Positions 1 to 7,246 of a stretch of DNA of 32,256 nucleotides are shown here, in pieces (the stretch's first letter is position 1; every line of letters starts with the position of its first letter). Source of the DNA: an uncultured Pseudomonadota bacterium (GTDB taxonomy: Bacteria; Pseudomonadota; Gammaproteobacteria; Steroidobacterales; Steroidobacteraceae); assembly GCA_946479515.1 (NCBI GenBank), contig CAMLGF010000040.1:1-32256 (forward strand), written 5' to 3'. The notes under the pieces are model-generated. The model did not search any database. It saw only the letters and a program-made list of their open reading frames with translations, and was not told the origin of the DNA. Position numbers and translations under genes: made by a program.

Positions 1-55
1 GCCCCGAAGGCCGCGATGATTGCTTTCTGTCAATCACGGCCCCGAAGGCCGCGAT
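1..55. repeat. 17-bp direct repeat flanking a small inverted repeat
   Basis: The 17-base word gccccgaaggccgcgat occurs at 1-17 and again at 39-55. Between the copies, tgattg (17-22) and caatca (31-36) form a 6-bp inverted repeat around an 8-base loop. The second copy lies inside the last codons of the TetR gene on the minus strand, whose stop is at 30-32, so the first copy looks like a partial duplication of the gene's 3' end. On the minus strand the hairpin directly follows the TetR stop, but there is no T tract, so a terminator role is weak. Confidence 0.5.
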
Positions 56-725
56 TGAACACATCGATGAACCGGTCCGCGATCTCCATCGGCCTGAGCG
101 AGGCGTCGTCGCGGTACCAGTGGCCCATCCAGTTGAGCGCGCCGGCGAGGGCGAAGGCGGTCATTTTCGGATCGCATTCGCGGATCGAGCCGTCGGCGAC
201 GCCGGCCTCGATGAGCGCGCGCATGCGCCGGTCGATTCCTGCCTTGAGCAGCTTGATCTTGCGGCTCAGGGCCGCGCCGAGGTGCTGGTCCTCGGCGCGC
301 AGCATGCACCAGCCGAAGTCGCCGACGATGGCCGCCGCGTAGGCGCGGATGAAGGCGAACAGCCTTTCGCGAGCCGGGCCGCGCGCGCTCTCGCTGTCGT
401 CGAGCGACGCCTGGATCTGCGCGAGGCCGGCGCGGAAGCACTCGAACAGGATGGCTTCCTTGTTCGGCACATATAAGTAGAGCGTGGGCTTGGTGACCTG
501 CAGGCTGGCGGCGAGGTCGTCGAGCGAGGTGTTGTGGTAACCGCGCGCCGCGAAGGCGCGAGCCGCGGCGAGGATCACCGCCTCGCGTTTCAGGGCCCGC
601 TCGCGCGGGCGGCGCCCGCCCTCCCAGGGTGACGCGGATTTCTGCAATCCCTTGCGGGGGCGGGCTCTGGCGACGGTTGCGGACATGGGTGCGGTGCTGC
701 AATGCGGCCGCGTGGCCGCCGACAT
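30..725 (-). CDS. TetR-family transcriptional repressor, probable regulator of icmF
   Basis: A 231-residue TetR-type protein. The N-terminal helix-turn-helix is clear around residues 45-90 (ILAAARAFAARGYHNTSLDD followed by LAASLQVTKPTLYLYVPNKE), the classic TetR DNA-binding core. The helical C-terminal half ends with a WYR motif and an IADRFIDVFNRGLR-like helix, as in regulators of the KstR2/acyl-CoA-responsive kind; the ligand class is inference. It is divergent from icmF, with 44 bases between the two start codons, and that gap is filled by an operator-like inverted repeat, so it very likely represses both itself and icmF. The start at 725 has no Shine-Dalgarno sequence; the in-frame ATG at 686 would give a 218-residue protein of more usual TetR length and is a real alternative. 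Confidence 0.9.
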   Translation of the reverse strand: MSAATRPHCSTAPMSATVARARPRKGLQKSASPWEGGRRPRERALKREAVILAAARAFAARGYHNTSLDDLAASLQVTKPTLYLYVPNKEAILFECFRAGLAQIQASLDDSESARGPARERLFAFIRAYAAAIVGDFGWCMLRAEDQHLGAALSRKIKLLKAGIDRRMRALIEAGVADGSIRECDPKMTAFALAGALNWMGHWYRDDASLRPMEIADRFIDVFNRGLRGRD

Positions 726-777
726 GGCTTCATGTTACTGTAGGGTAACAAAACTTACCAGCCAGTAACATGAAGCC
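726..777. promoter_or_regulatory. Divergent operator between tetR and icmF, nested inverted repeats
   Basis: A perfect 15-bp inverted repeat (ggcttcatgttactg at 726-740, its complement at 763-777) surrounds a 22-bp centre. Within it are two 14-bp palindromes of the same form, TTAC-N6-GTAA: 735-748 and 755-768. Their centres are 20 bp apart, about two helical turns, so two dimers would bind the same face, as known for some tandem TetR-family operators. The element ends inside the first codons of icmF (ATG 770) and abuts the TetR start (725). Neither gene has a Shine-Dalgarno sequence or room for a normal leader. I could not assign -35/-10 boxes with confidence. Confidence 0.8.
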
Positions 778-3700
778 ACCAGAGCCCGGGCGGCCGCTGC
801 GATTCGTCAGCGCCGCTTCCCTGTTCGACGGCCACGACGCCGCCATCAACATGATCCGCCGGCTGTTGCAGACGGGCGGTGCCGAGGTCGTCCACCTCGG
901 CCACAACCGCTCGGTGGCCGACATCGTGCGCGCGGCGATCGCCGAGGATGCCGATGCCATTGCCGTCAGCAGCTACCAGGGCGGCCACAACGAATACTTC
1001 CGCTACATGGTGGACATGCTGCGCGAGCAGGGGGCCGGGCACATCCCGGTGGTGGTGGGCGGTGGCGGCACCATCAGTCACGACGAAATCGCCGCACTGG
1101 AGAGCTACGGAGTCGCCAGGGTCTACACCCCCGAAGACGGGCGCAGGCTTGGTCTCACCGGCATGATCGACGACGTGTTCGCGCGCATACGCCGCGCGCG
1201 ACCGGAGCGGGATTCCGGACTCGACGTGGAAAAGTTGGGTACCACCGATCAGCGCACGGTGGCGCGCGCCATTTCCCTGTTGGAAGAAGGCGAACTGCCC
1301 GACGCGGCGACGCGCAAATTGCGGGAAGCCTTCGAGAGCCGCCACCGGCCGGGGCAATTCGTGCCGGTGGTGGGCATCACGGGCACGGGCGGGGCGGGCA
1401 AGAGCTCGCTCACGGACGAACTGCTGCAACGGTTCCTGCGGGAGTTTCCCGACCGGCAGGTCGCCGTGGTCGCGGTTGATCCCACGCGCCGCCGCTCGGG
1501 TGGCGCCTTGCTCGGCGACCGCATTCGCATGAATTCTCTGTCTTCGAGCCAGGTGTTCATGCGCTCCCTGGCCACGCGCCGTCAGCATCTCGCCACCAGC
1601 GCCGTGCTTGCCGAAGTGATCGCGCTTTACCGGGCGTCGGGCTTCGATCTCATCGTGGTCGAGACCGCGGGCATCGGCCAGAGCGACACGGAGATCGTCG
1701 ATCTCGCCGATCTTTCCTTGTACGTGATGACGACCGAGTACGGCGCCGCGAGCCAGCTCGAGAAGATAGACATGCTGGACTTCGCGGACATGGTGGTGCT
1801 CAACAAGTTCGAGAAGCGCGGCGCCGAGGATGCGCTGCGCGACGTGCGCAAGCAGTGGCGGCGCAATCATCCCGGGCAGATGCAACTGCCGGACGACGGG
1901 CTGCCGGTGTTCCCCACCATCGCCAGCCGTTTCAACGATCCGGGCGTGAACCGGCTGTTTCTCGCCCTGTGCCACGCGCTCGACCGGGAAAGCGGCGCGC
2001 AGGGTCGTTGGACGCGGCCTGGCGGCCGATCGCTCGCGGCGTTGCCGACGCAATTCCACTCGCGCGATCCGCTGGTGCCCGCCGCCCGCTCCCGCTACCT
2101 CGCCGACATCGCGCAGCGCGGCCGTGAAGCGCGGCAGCAGGCGGATGAACGCGCCAAGACCGCGCGCCGCGCGCATGGTCTGTACCTGGCAATGGAGCAG
2201 CTGGGCGACCCGGCATTGCCAGCGCCCTTCATGCCGGCCGCCGGCGCGCCGGCAGAGGCCTTCGACGCGCTGCGCGCCGCCTACAACAACGCGCTGGAGC
2301 AGCTCGGTGGTGAGGCGCTGGCGCTGCTGCGAGGCTGGCCGGCGCGCGCCCGTAGCGTGCGCGAACCGGAGTACTCGTACACCGTGCGCGGCCGGGAAGT
2401 GCGCGGCGCCAACTACACCGAATCGCTGAGCCACAATGCCATCCCCAAGCTCGCGCCCCCTCGTCTCGAGGGCTGGGGCGAGCTGCTCGCGTTCCTGCAG
2501 AACGAGAACCTGCCCGGCGCCTACCCTTACACCGGCGGCGTGTATCCCTATCGCCGCGAAGAAGAGGACCCCACGCGCATGTTCGCGGGCGAGGGCGCTC
2601 CCGAGCGGACCAACCGCCGCTTCCATTACCTCGCGCGTGGCCACGAGGCGACCCGGCTATCCACCGCCTTCGATTCGACGACGCTCTATGGCGAGGACCC
2701 CGATCCGCGGCCCGACATATTCGGCCGCACGGGTAACTCCGGCGTGTCGATCGCGACCCTGGATGACATGAAGAAGCTGTACTCGGGCTTCGATCTCACG
2801 GCGCCGACCACTTCCGTATCGATGACCATCAATGGGCCCGCGCCCATCATCCTGGCCATGTTCATGAACACGGCCATCGACCAGCGCATCGAGCGCGCGT
2901 TGCGCGAGCAGGGCCGATGGGACGCGATCGCTGTCCATCTGCGCGAGCGGATTGCGGCGCCGAACTACCGGGGCGGGCTGCCCGAGGGGCACGACGGCAC
3001 CGGGCTGGGGTTGCTGGGCGCGCACGGCCGGCAGCTCGTCGAAATGGGCCTGATCACCCCGGCGGAATACGCCGGCTGGCGGGCCGAGGCACTGGCGCGC
3101 GTACGTGGCACCGTACAGGCGGACATTCTCAAGGAAGACCAGGCGCAGAACACCTGCATATTCTCCACGGAATTCGCGCTGCGCATGATGGGCGACGTGC
3201 AGCAGTTCTTCAGCGAGAACCAGGTGCGCAACTTCTATTCGGTGAGCATCTCCGGCTACCACATCGCCGAGGCCGGCGCGAACCCGGTGACGCAGCTGGC
3301 CTTCACGCTCGCCAATGGCTTCACCATCGTCGAGTACTACCTGGCACGCGGCATGAAGATCGACGACTTCGCGCCCAATCTCTCGTTCTTCTTCTCGAAT
3401 GGCATGGATGCCGAGTACGCGGTCATCGGCCGCGTCGCACGTCGCATCTGGGCGCGGGCGATGAAGGACATCTACAAGGCCTCGGCCCGCAGCCAGATGC
3501 TCAAGTACCACGTGCAGACGTCGGGACGCTCGCTGCACTCGCGCGAGATCCAGTTCAATGACATCCGCACGACGCTGCAGGCCCTGTATGCGCTGTTCGA
3601 CAACTGCAACTCGCTGCACACCAATGCCTATGACGAGGCGCTGACCACGCCCACGGAGGAGAGCGTGCGCCGCGCCGTCGCCATCCAGCTCATCATCAAC

Positions 3701-4201
3701 CGCGAGCTGGGGCTCAACAAGATCCAGAATCCCTGGCAGGGTTCGTTCGCCATCGAGGCGCTCACCGATCTCGTGGAGGAGGCCGTCTACAAGGAGTTCG
3801 AGTCGCTGGCCGAACGCGGCGGGGTGCTCGGCGCCATGGAGACCATGTACCAGCGCGGCAAGATCCAGGAAGAGTCACTGCACTACGAAACGCGCAAGCA
3901 CGACGGCAGTTTGCCCATCGTCGGCGTGAATACCTTTCTGGGCCAGAACGACCGCCAGGAAGCCGGCGCGCCCTTGTTCCGCGCGAGCGAGGCTGAGCAG
4001 CAAGGCCAGGTCGAGGCTGTGCGCGATTTTCAGGCGCGCCATGCAAATGCAGCGACCGACGCGCTGCAGAAGCTGCAGCAGGTGGCCGCCGCCGGCGGCA
4101 ACGTGTTCGCGGAACTACTCGAGACCGTGCAGACCTGCTCGCTCGGTCAGATCACGCGCGCGCTCTACGAAGTGGGCGGCCAGTATCGACGTCACATGTG
4201 A
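770..4201 (+). CDS. icmF: Fused isobutyryl-CoA mutase IcmF (B12-dependent)
   Basis: An 1143-residue fusion that interconverts isobutyryl-CoA and n-butyryl-CoA with adenosylcobalamin. Order: B12-binding domain (about residues 10-145, with DGHDAA and H22 as the expected lower cobalt ligand, later VVVGGGG); MeaI-type G-protein chaperone (P-loop GTGGAGKS at 205-212; NKFEKR further on); mutase barrel (about 560-1143, with SVSISGYHIAEAGA, HVQTSGRSLHSRE, DPTRMFAGEG). Aligned by motif, F605 (in MFAGEG) and Q793 (in AQNTCIF) stand where methylmalonyl-CoA mutase has Tyr and Arg; Phe/Gln is the isobutyryl-CoA pattern. Some IcmF proteins also act on isovaleryl/pivalyl-CoA, which the sequence cannot settle. 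No adenosyltransferase gene is nearby. The ATG lies inside the shared operator, without a ribosome-binding site. The 3' end overlaps the converging cupin gene by 10 bp. Confidence 0.95.
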   Translation: MKPPEPGRPLRFVSAASLFDGHDAAINMIRRLLQTGGAEVVHLGHNRSVADIVRAAIAEDADAIAVSSYQGGHNEYFRYMVDMLREQGAGHIPVVVGGGGTISHDEIAALESYGVARVYTPEDGRRLGLTGMIDDVFARIRRARPERDSGLDVEKLGTTDQRTVARAISLLEEGELPDAATRKLREAFESRHRPGQFVPVVGITGTGGAGKSSLTDELLQRFLREFPDRQVAVVAVDPTRRRSGGALLGDRIRMNSLSSSQVFMRSLATRRQHLATSAVLAEVIALYRASGFDLIVVETAGIGQSDTEIVDLADLSLYVMTTEYGAASQLEKIDMLDFADMVVLNKFEKRGAEDALRDVRKQWRRNHPGQMQLPDDGLPVFPTIASRFNDPGVNRLFLALCHALDRESGAQGRWTRPGGRSLAALPTQFHSRDPLVPAARSRYLADIAQRGREARQQADERAKTARRAHGLYLAMEQLGDPALPAPFMPAAGAPAEAFDALRAAYNNALEQLGGEALALLRGWPARARSVREPEYSYTVRGREVRGANYTESLSHNAIPKLAPPRLEGWGELLAFLQNENLPGAYPYTGGVYPYRREEEDPTRMFAGEGAPERTNRRFHYLARGHEATRLSTAFDSTTLYGEDPDPRPDIFGRTGNSGVSIATLDDMKKLYSGFDLTAPTTSVSMTINGPAPIILAMFMNTAIDQRIERALREQGRWDAIAVHLRERIAAPNYRGGLPEGHDGTGLGLLGAHGRQLVEMGLITPAEYAGWRAEALARVRGTVQADILKEDQAQNTCIFSTEFALRMMGDVQQFFSENQVRNFYSVSISGYHIAEAGANPVTQLAFTLANGFTIVEYYLARGMKIDDFAPNLSFFFSNGMDAEYAVIGRVARRIWARAMKDIYKASARSQMLKYHVQTSGRSLHSREIQFNDIRTTLQALYALFDNCNSLHTNAYDEALTTPTEESVRRAVAIQLIINRELGLNKIQNPWQGSFAIEALTDLVEEAVYKEFESLAERGGVLGAMETMYQRGKIQEESLHYETRKHDGSLPIVGVNTFLGQNDRQEAGAPLFRASEAEQQGQVEAVRDFQARHANAATDALQKLQQVAAAGGNVFAELLETVQTCSLGQITRALYEVGGQYRRHM

Positions 4202-4203
4202 CG
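4190..4203. repeat. 14-bp palindrome containing both converging stop codons
   Basis: cgtcacatgtgacg is a perfect palindrome at the tail-to-tail overlap of icmF (stop TGA 4199-4201) and the cupin gene (stop 4192-4194 on the minus strand). Because of the symmetry both proteins end in Arg-His-Met. No T tract flanks it, so it is not a typical Rho-independent terminator. Confidence 0.6.
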
Positions 4204-4866
4204 GCAATCGGAGAACCGCGCGTTCGAGTTCTCGAAATTGCGGATGGCCTCGCGGATGCTCCAGGGTCGCTCCTGCAACGTCTCGGGGTCCCACTCGCTG
4301 CGGTGCACCGCGAAGAAATCACCGCCGTACACGTGAATGGCGCCGGTCAGCTTCTCGATCGGGTTGCTGACCGAATGGATCACATCGTTGGGCAACTCGA
4401 CGACGTCACCCGCGCTGATGGCGCGTGCGCCCGATGTCGCAAGACCGCTTCCCTGTCGCTGCCAAAAGATGTTGTCCTCGCGGCCGGTATAGATGCCGAT
4501 GAGCGCCCACATGTTGTGCTCATGGGGCAACAGCTGCATGAGCGGTGACCATGCGATGTTGAGGATGGTGAGCCCTGCCGAACGATGCAGCGGCTCGATG
4601 CCGCCTTTGACCGGCGCGTCGACGCCGGCGAGCACGGCCTCCGGGTTCGAGAACGCCCGCGACATGATCTCGCGGATGGCCTGCTGCGCGGAGCCGGGAT
4701 CACGCTGGACTTCGTCCAGGCAATCGGCCACGAAGCGTTGCGAATCGAAAGCTGGCCGGCGGCCGGTGGAAGGTGTCTTGCCCCCTGCCTGCATCGCCAA
4801 CGATGCCGCACCGCAGCTTCCCAGCAGCAATGTGCGGCGCGTGACTAGTTTCTGCCTGGTTTTCAT
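4192..4866 (-). CDS. Exported cupin-fold metal-dependent protein (cysteine-dioxygenase-like)
   Basis: A 224-residue protein. The N terminus has a twin-arginine motif (T9-R10-R11-T-L-L-L) and a hydrophobic stretch, suggesting Tat export; C18 in LGSC could even be a lipobox. The body matches the predicted metal-dependent double-stranded beta-helix group related to cysteine and thiol dioxygenases: LLPHEHNMWALIG carries the H115-x-H117 pair, GRED follows with a candidate glutamate, and LPNDVIHSVSNP gives H164, the usual third histidine. Members are normally cytoplasmic, so the leader is unusual. The substrate is unknown. It is divergent from the HxlR regulator at 4949 and converges with icmF. The ATG at 4866 is preceded by a likely promoter that leaves almost no leader. 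Confidence 0.75.
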   Translation of the reverse strand: MKTRQKLVTRRTLLLGSCGAASLAMQAGGKTPSTGRRPAFDSQRFVADCLDEVQRDPGSAQQAIREIMSRAFSNPEAVLAGVDAPVKGGIEPLHRSAGLTILNIAWSPLMQLLPHEHNMWALIGIYTGREDNIFWQRQGSGLATSGARAISAGDVVELPNDVIHSVSNPIEKLTGAIHVYGGDFFAVHRSEWDPETLQERPWSIREAIRNFENSNARFSDCRHM

Positions 4867-4873
4867 GGGCCCG

Positions 4874-4901
4874 ATTCTCGACCGCGCCGAGCACCGCGCA
4901 A
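4874..4901 (-). promoter_or_regulatory. Candidate promoter of the cupin gene
   Basis: Read on the minus strand, TTGCGC (4901-4896) and GAGAAT (4879-4874) are separated by 16 bases. The ATG (4866-4864) begins 7 bases after the -10 box, so transcription would start at or next to the start codon and the mRNA would be leaderless. The boxes are only moderate matches to the consensus. Confidence 0.4.
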
Positions 4902-4929
4902 GTCCTGAATCTGGACCGTCGCTATTGTC
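4902..4929. promoter_or_regulatory. Candidate HxlR operator half-sites
   Basis: In the 82-bp spacer between the divergent cupin and hxlR genes, GTCC (4902-4905), GGAC (4913-4916) and GTCC (4926-4929) form two overlapping inverted repeats, GTCC-N7-GGAC and GGAC-N9-GTCC. Position and symmetry suit a dimeric winged-helix regulator. The half-sites are only 4 bp, so chance is possible. Confidence 0.3.
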
Positions 4930-4948
4930 CCGGTTGGGTGGCAGGGGG

Positions 4949-5638
4949 ATGCTAGCCGCGATGCGCCAGGCCTACGGCCAATTCTGTCCGGTCGCGTTGT
5001 CGTCGGAGCTGCTCGCCGAGCGCTGGACGTTGCTCGTGGTGCGCGAGCTTCTCGCCGGTGCACGACGCTTCAACGATATCCGTCGCGGGCTGCCGCGGCT
5101 GTCACCCACCTTGCTCAAGGATCGCCTGCGAACGCTGGAGCGCGCGGAAGTAGTGGAGCGCGTCGCCGGTCCGCGCGGTCCTGACTACCGGCTCACGCCC
5201 GCGGGCGAGGAACTGCGCGGCGTCATCAGCGCCATCGGCGCCTGGGGCCAGCGCTGGGCCCGCGACATCCGCCCCGGAGATCTCGACGCCGGCTGGCTGG
5301 TCTGGGCGATGCACCGGCGCCTCAACGTCGCGGCGTTGCCGCCCGGACGCACGATCATCGCCATCGAATTCACCGATGCGCGTCCGCAGCGGCACTTCTG
5401 GCTCGTGCACCAGGGTGGCCAGGTGGACGTGTGCCTGAAGGACCCGGGCTTCGAGCCGACCGTGCGCCTGGTCACGCGCGTCCGCACGATGGCCGAGGTC
5501 TGGCGCGGCCTCCGGCCGATCCGCGAGGAGATCCACGCCGGCCGTTTGCAGGTGCTGGGCGCACCGGAGTTGCGCCGGCGGGTTCCCGACTGGTTGCTGC
5601 TCAGCGTGTACGCGTCCATCCCGCGCGCGGGTAGTTAG
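4949..5638 (+). CDS. HxlR-family winged-helix regulator with SCP2-like C-terminal domain
   Basis: A 229-residue regulator. Residues from about 8 to 105 are a typical HxlR winged helix: a Cys early in the domain (GQFCPVALSSELL), AERWTLLVVRELLAGARRFN, then RGLPRLSPTLLKDRLRTLE and a wing ending YRLTPAGEEL. The second half (GWLVWAMHRRLNV through PDWLLLSVYASIP) resembles the small sterol-carrier-like domain found on a subset of HxlR proteins and may bind a hydrophobic ligand (inference). It is divergent from the cupin gene and so is the likely regulator of that gene. The open frame extends upstream to 4493 through the cupin gene's antisense, which I reject. ATG 4949 follows a G-rich stretch; the in-frame ATG at 4961 is also possible. 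The stop overlaps the converging pseudogene by 4 bp. Confidence 0.85.
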   Translation: MLAAMRQAYGQFCPVALSSELLAERWTLLVVRELLAGARRFNDIRRGLPRLSPTLLKDRLRTLERAEVVERVAGPRGPDYRLTPAGEELRGVISAIGAWGQRWARDIRPGDLDAGWLVWAMHRRLNVAALPPGRTIIAIEFTDARPQRHFWLVHQGGQVDVCLKDPGFEPTVRLVTRVRTMAEVWRGLRPIREEIHAGRLQVLGAPELRRRVPDWLLLSVYASIPRAGS

Positions 5639-6257
5639 TCTCCGGCCCGGTCGCGCGCGAAGTCGTCGATCTCGGCGATCGCCGCGCTGGCGCGTGCGAT
5701 CTTGTGGTTGAGCATGAAGGCGTCGAGCCAGGCCGCGAGCCTGCCGCCGCGGCGCTGCGCCCAATGGTGCAGCAGCAATGGCGCGAGGCCGCCCGCGAGG
5801 CTCACGGCGAGCGCCATCAGCACGTAGGAGGGTGCGATCTGCCACAGGTCGAAGCCGGTGAGGGTCGCGACGACGATCATCATCGCGGCGGTCACCGCAA
5901 GTCAGCTCCCCAGCCACGCGACCAGGAACGAGCGCGTTTCCCACTGCTGCAATTTCGCGAGCGCGCGCTGGATCTCGAGCACTGGCTGCGTGTAGTCAAC
6001 CTGCAGGATGAGCGCCACGCGCACCGCGCCGATCACGACGAGCCCGATGCTCGCGACCAGGTCGAGAAGCGCCGCTGCGGGTCGTAGGTTCGAAACGACC
6101 GCCAGGCCTGGGTAGCGATTTCCTGCGCCAGGGCATCGACGTCGGCGCGACTGGGTGCGTAGCTGGTCGCGATGCGGTAGACGAGCCGCTGGTGCTCGCC
6201 GAGCAACGCGGCAAATCCGGCGGCGGGATTCTCGACCATTTCCATGGATGCTTGCAT
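5635..6257 (-). pseudogene. Collapsed ECF sigma factor / membrane-protein gene pair
   Basis: Minus strand. The 5' part (6257 to about 6060) encodes the start of an ECF sigma factor: region-2 sequence FAALLGEHQRLVYRIATSYA, DALAQEIATQAW and FRTYDPQRRFSTW. The text then breaks off to SRASGSS and a stop at 6033-6035. A second frame takes over at the same point: LDLVASIGLVVIGAVRVALI, VDYTQPVLEIQRALAKL, then an in-frame TGA at 5902-5904, then LAVTAAMMIVVATLTGFDLW and PSYVLMALAVSLAGGLAPLL to the stop at 5635. That second part is the back half of a multi-helix membrane protein of the type often encoded just after such sigma factors. An internal deletion evidently removed the rest of sigma and the first half of the membrane protein, and a nonsense codon followed. 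An 86-residue piece starting at GTG 5895 could still be translated, but nothing suggests that it works alone. Confidence 0.75.
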
Positions 6258-6284
6258 CTGCCTGGTGATCCGCACGGCAGACGG

Positions 6285-6294
6285 AAATGTCACA
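6285..6294 (-). promoter_or_regulatory. Candidate ECF-type -35 element of the pseudogene
   Basis: TGTGACATTT read on the minus strand lies about 30 bases before the ATG of the sigma remnant at 6257. Its TGACAT core resembles -35 elements of autoregulated ECF promoters. No clear -10 partner was found. Confidence 0.2.
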
Positions 6295-6300
6295 CGTCCG

Positions 6301-7065
6301 TCATGCGGCGAGGTCGGGCTCGCCGAGCTGCGCGAGGATGGCGGCGCGCGAGGCATCCCGGAGCTGGAGGGCGGCGTCCTCTCCGCCCGTGCCCGGCGCG
6401 ATGGCGTGCGCGTAGTGCACCTCGAGCGGGCCGGGTCGCGGCAGCACGCGCGTGGCGGGCATGTTGCGGCGGGTGCCGAGGATGACGGCGGGCACCACCG
6501 GGCAGCGTGCATGCGCAGCGATGGCGAACGCGCCGGTGTGGAATTTCCCGAGCCCTACCTCGGGCTTGAAGGTGCCTTCGGGAAAGAACACCAACGAATG
6601 TCCGCTGGCCGCCGTGCGCAGGACCCGTCGGGCGTCGGTGCCGCCCTTGTGGCGATTGAACCGTTCGACGAATTCCGAACCGATCCGGCGCAGCAGCAGG
6701 CCTGCCAGCGGCACGTCATTCATCTCGCGCTTGATCACGAAGCCGAAGCGCGGCGGCAGGGCGGCCGCCATGACCACGCCATCGAGGTAACTGGCGTGAT
6801 TGGCGACGACCACGCACTGGCCCGCCGGCAGATGCTCGAGACCGCGCAGCTTCAGCGGCATGCCGGCCAACAGGAAGAAGGCTCTTGCTGCGATGCGGGC
6901 CGTGCCGCGGCGCGCCCGCAGGCTGGGAAGCAGCAACACGCCGAGGAGCGCGGTCAGGGCCACCGCGAGAAACAGCAAGGCGGCGTAGATGCCATAGACC
7001 AGGCGCAGCGGAACGGAGACGAAAGCGGGCCAGGGGGCGGGCACCTGGCCCGAAGCAGAAGTCAT
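6301..7065 (-). CDS. 1-acyl-sn-glycerol-3-phosphate acyltransferase, PlsC family
   Basis: A 254-residue inner-membrane acyltransferase that would add the second acyl chain to lysophosphatidic acid or a related lysolipid. An N-terminal hydrophobic segment (about residues 22-48, LRLVYGIYAALLFLAVALTA) is followed by the four PlsC blocks in order: NHASYLDG (catalytic NHx4D), FVERFNRHKGG, FFPEGTFKPE, and CPVVPAVILGTRR. Length fits the family. It is transcribed away from xerD across a 181-bp spacer that is more AT-rich than its surroundings. The start at 7065 has only a weak GGAAAA-like sequence upstream. It may be a paralogue used for ornithine lipids or another lipid, so I give no symbol. The gene ends 43 bases before the sigma remnant on the same strand. 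Confidence 0.9.
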   Translation of the reverse strand: MTSASGQVPAPWPAFVSVPLRLVYGIYAALLFLAVALTALLGVLLLPSLRARRGTARIAARAFFLLAGMPLKLRGLEHLPAGQCVVVANHASYLDGVVMAAALPPRFGFVIKREMNDVPLAGLLLRRIGSEFVERFNRHKGGTDARRVLRTAASGHSLVFFPEGTFKPEVGLGKFHTGAFAIAAHARCPVVPAVILGTRRNMPATRVLPRPGPLEVHYAHAIAPGTGGEDAALQLRDASRAAILAQLGEPDLAA

Positions 7066-7246
7066 GAACGGCTTTTTCCCTGGAACGTTTTCGCTTTCAT
7101 GTGAACTGGTTCTCTTTATGTTAATGGTTTCACGGAGCTGTGAAGGTCATCACGCACGGCCGGCACCCCCGAAATCCATACTCGCCCGAAGCGTTATTCC
7201 GCATACGTCTTAAGGCAATCACGTCTTGGTCAAACAAGCTACAGCC
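7066..7246. promoter_or_regulatory. Divergent intergenic region between plsC-like gene and xerD
   Basis: This 181-bp spacer must hold both promoters, but I found no convincing -35/-10 pair for either direction. It contains a 16-bp inverted repeat TTCAC-N6-GTGAA (7129-7144) and a related ttca-tg-tgaa element (7096-7105), which could be binding sites for an unidentified regulator. Confidence 0.25.

Noticed and set aside
1..55. Short direct repeats as part of a CRISPR array
   Set aside because: Only two copies, 17 bases each, one within a coding sequence; no further repeat-spacer units and no cas genes in the window.
755..2644. Long minus-strand open frame of 629 codons opposite icmF
   Set aside because: The opposite strand encodes an unmistakable IcmF. 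The antisense translation is His/Arg/Gln-rich with no known motif, as expected for a GC-rich shadow frame. The same holds for the long antisense frames at 7130-9049, 14777-16456 and 18513-20528.
4493..4948. 152-codon upstream extension of the HxlR frame
   Set aside because: It is the antisense of the cupin gene and has no relation to HxlR proteins; the conserved domain starts after 4949.
5635..5895. 86-codon minus-strand frame as a stand-alone small membrane protein
   Set aside because: The same frame continues upstream past a single TGA (5902-5904) with membrane-protein sequence, so it is the tail of a broken gene rather than an independent one.
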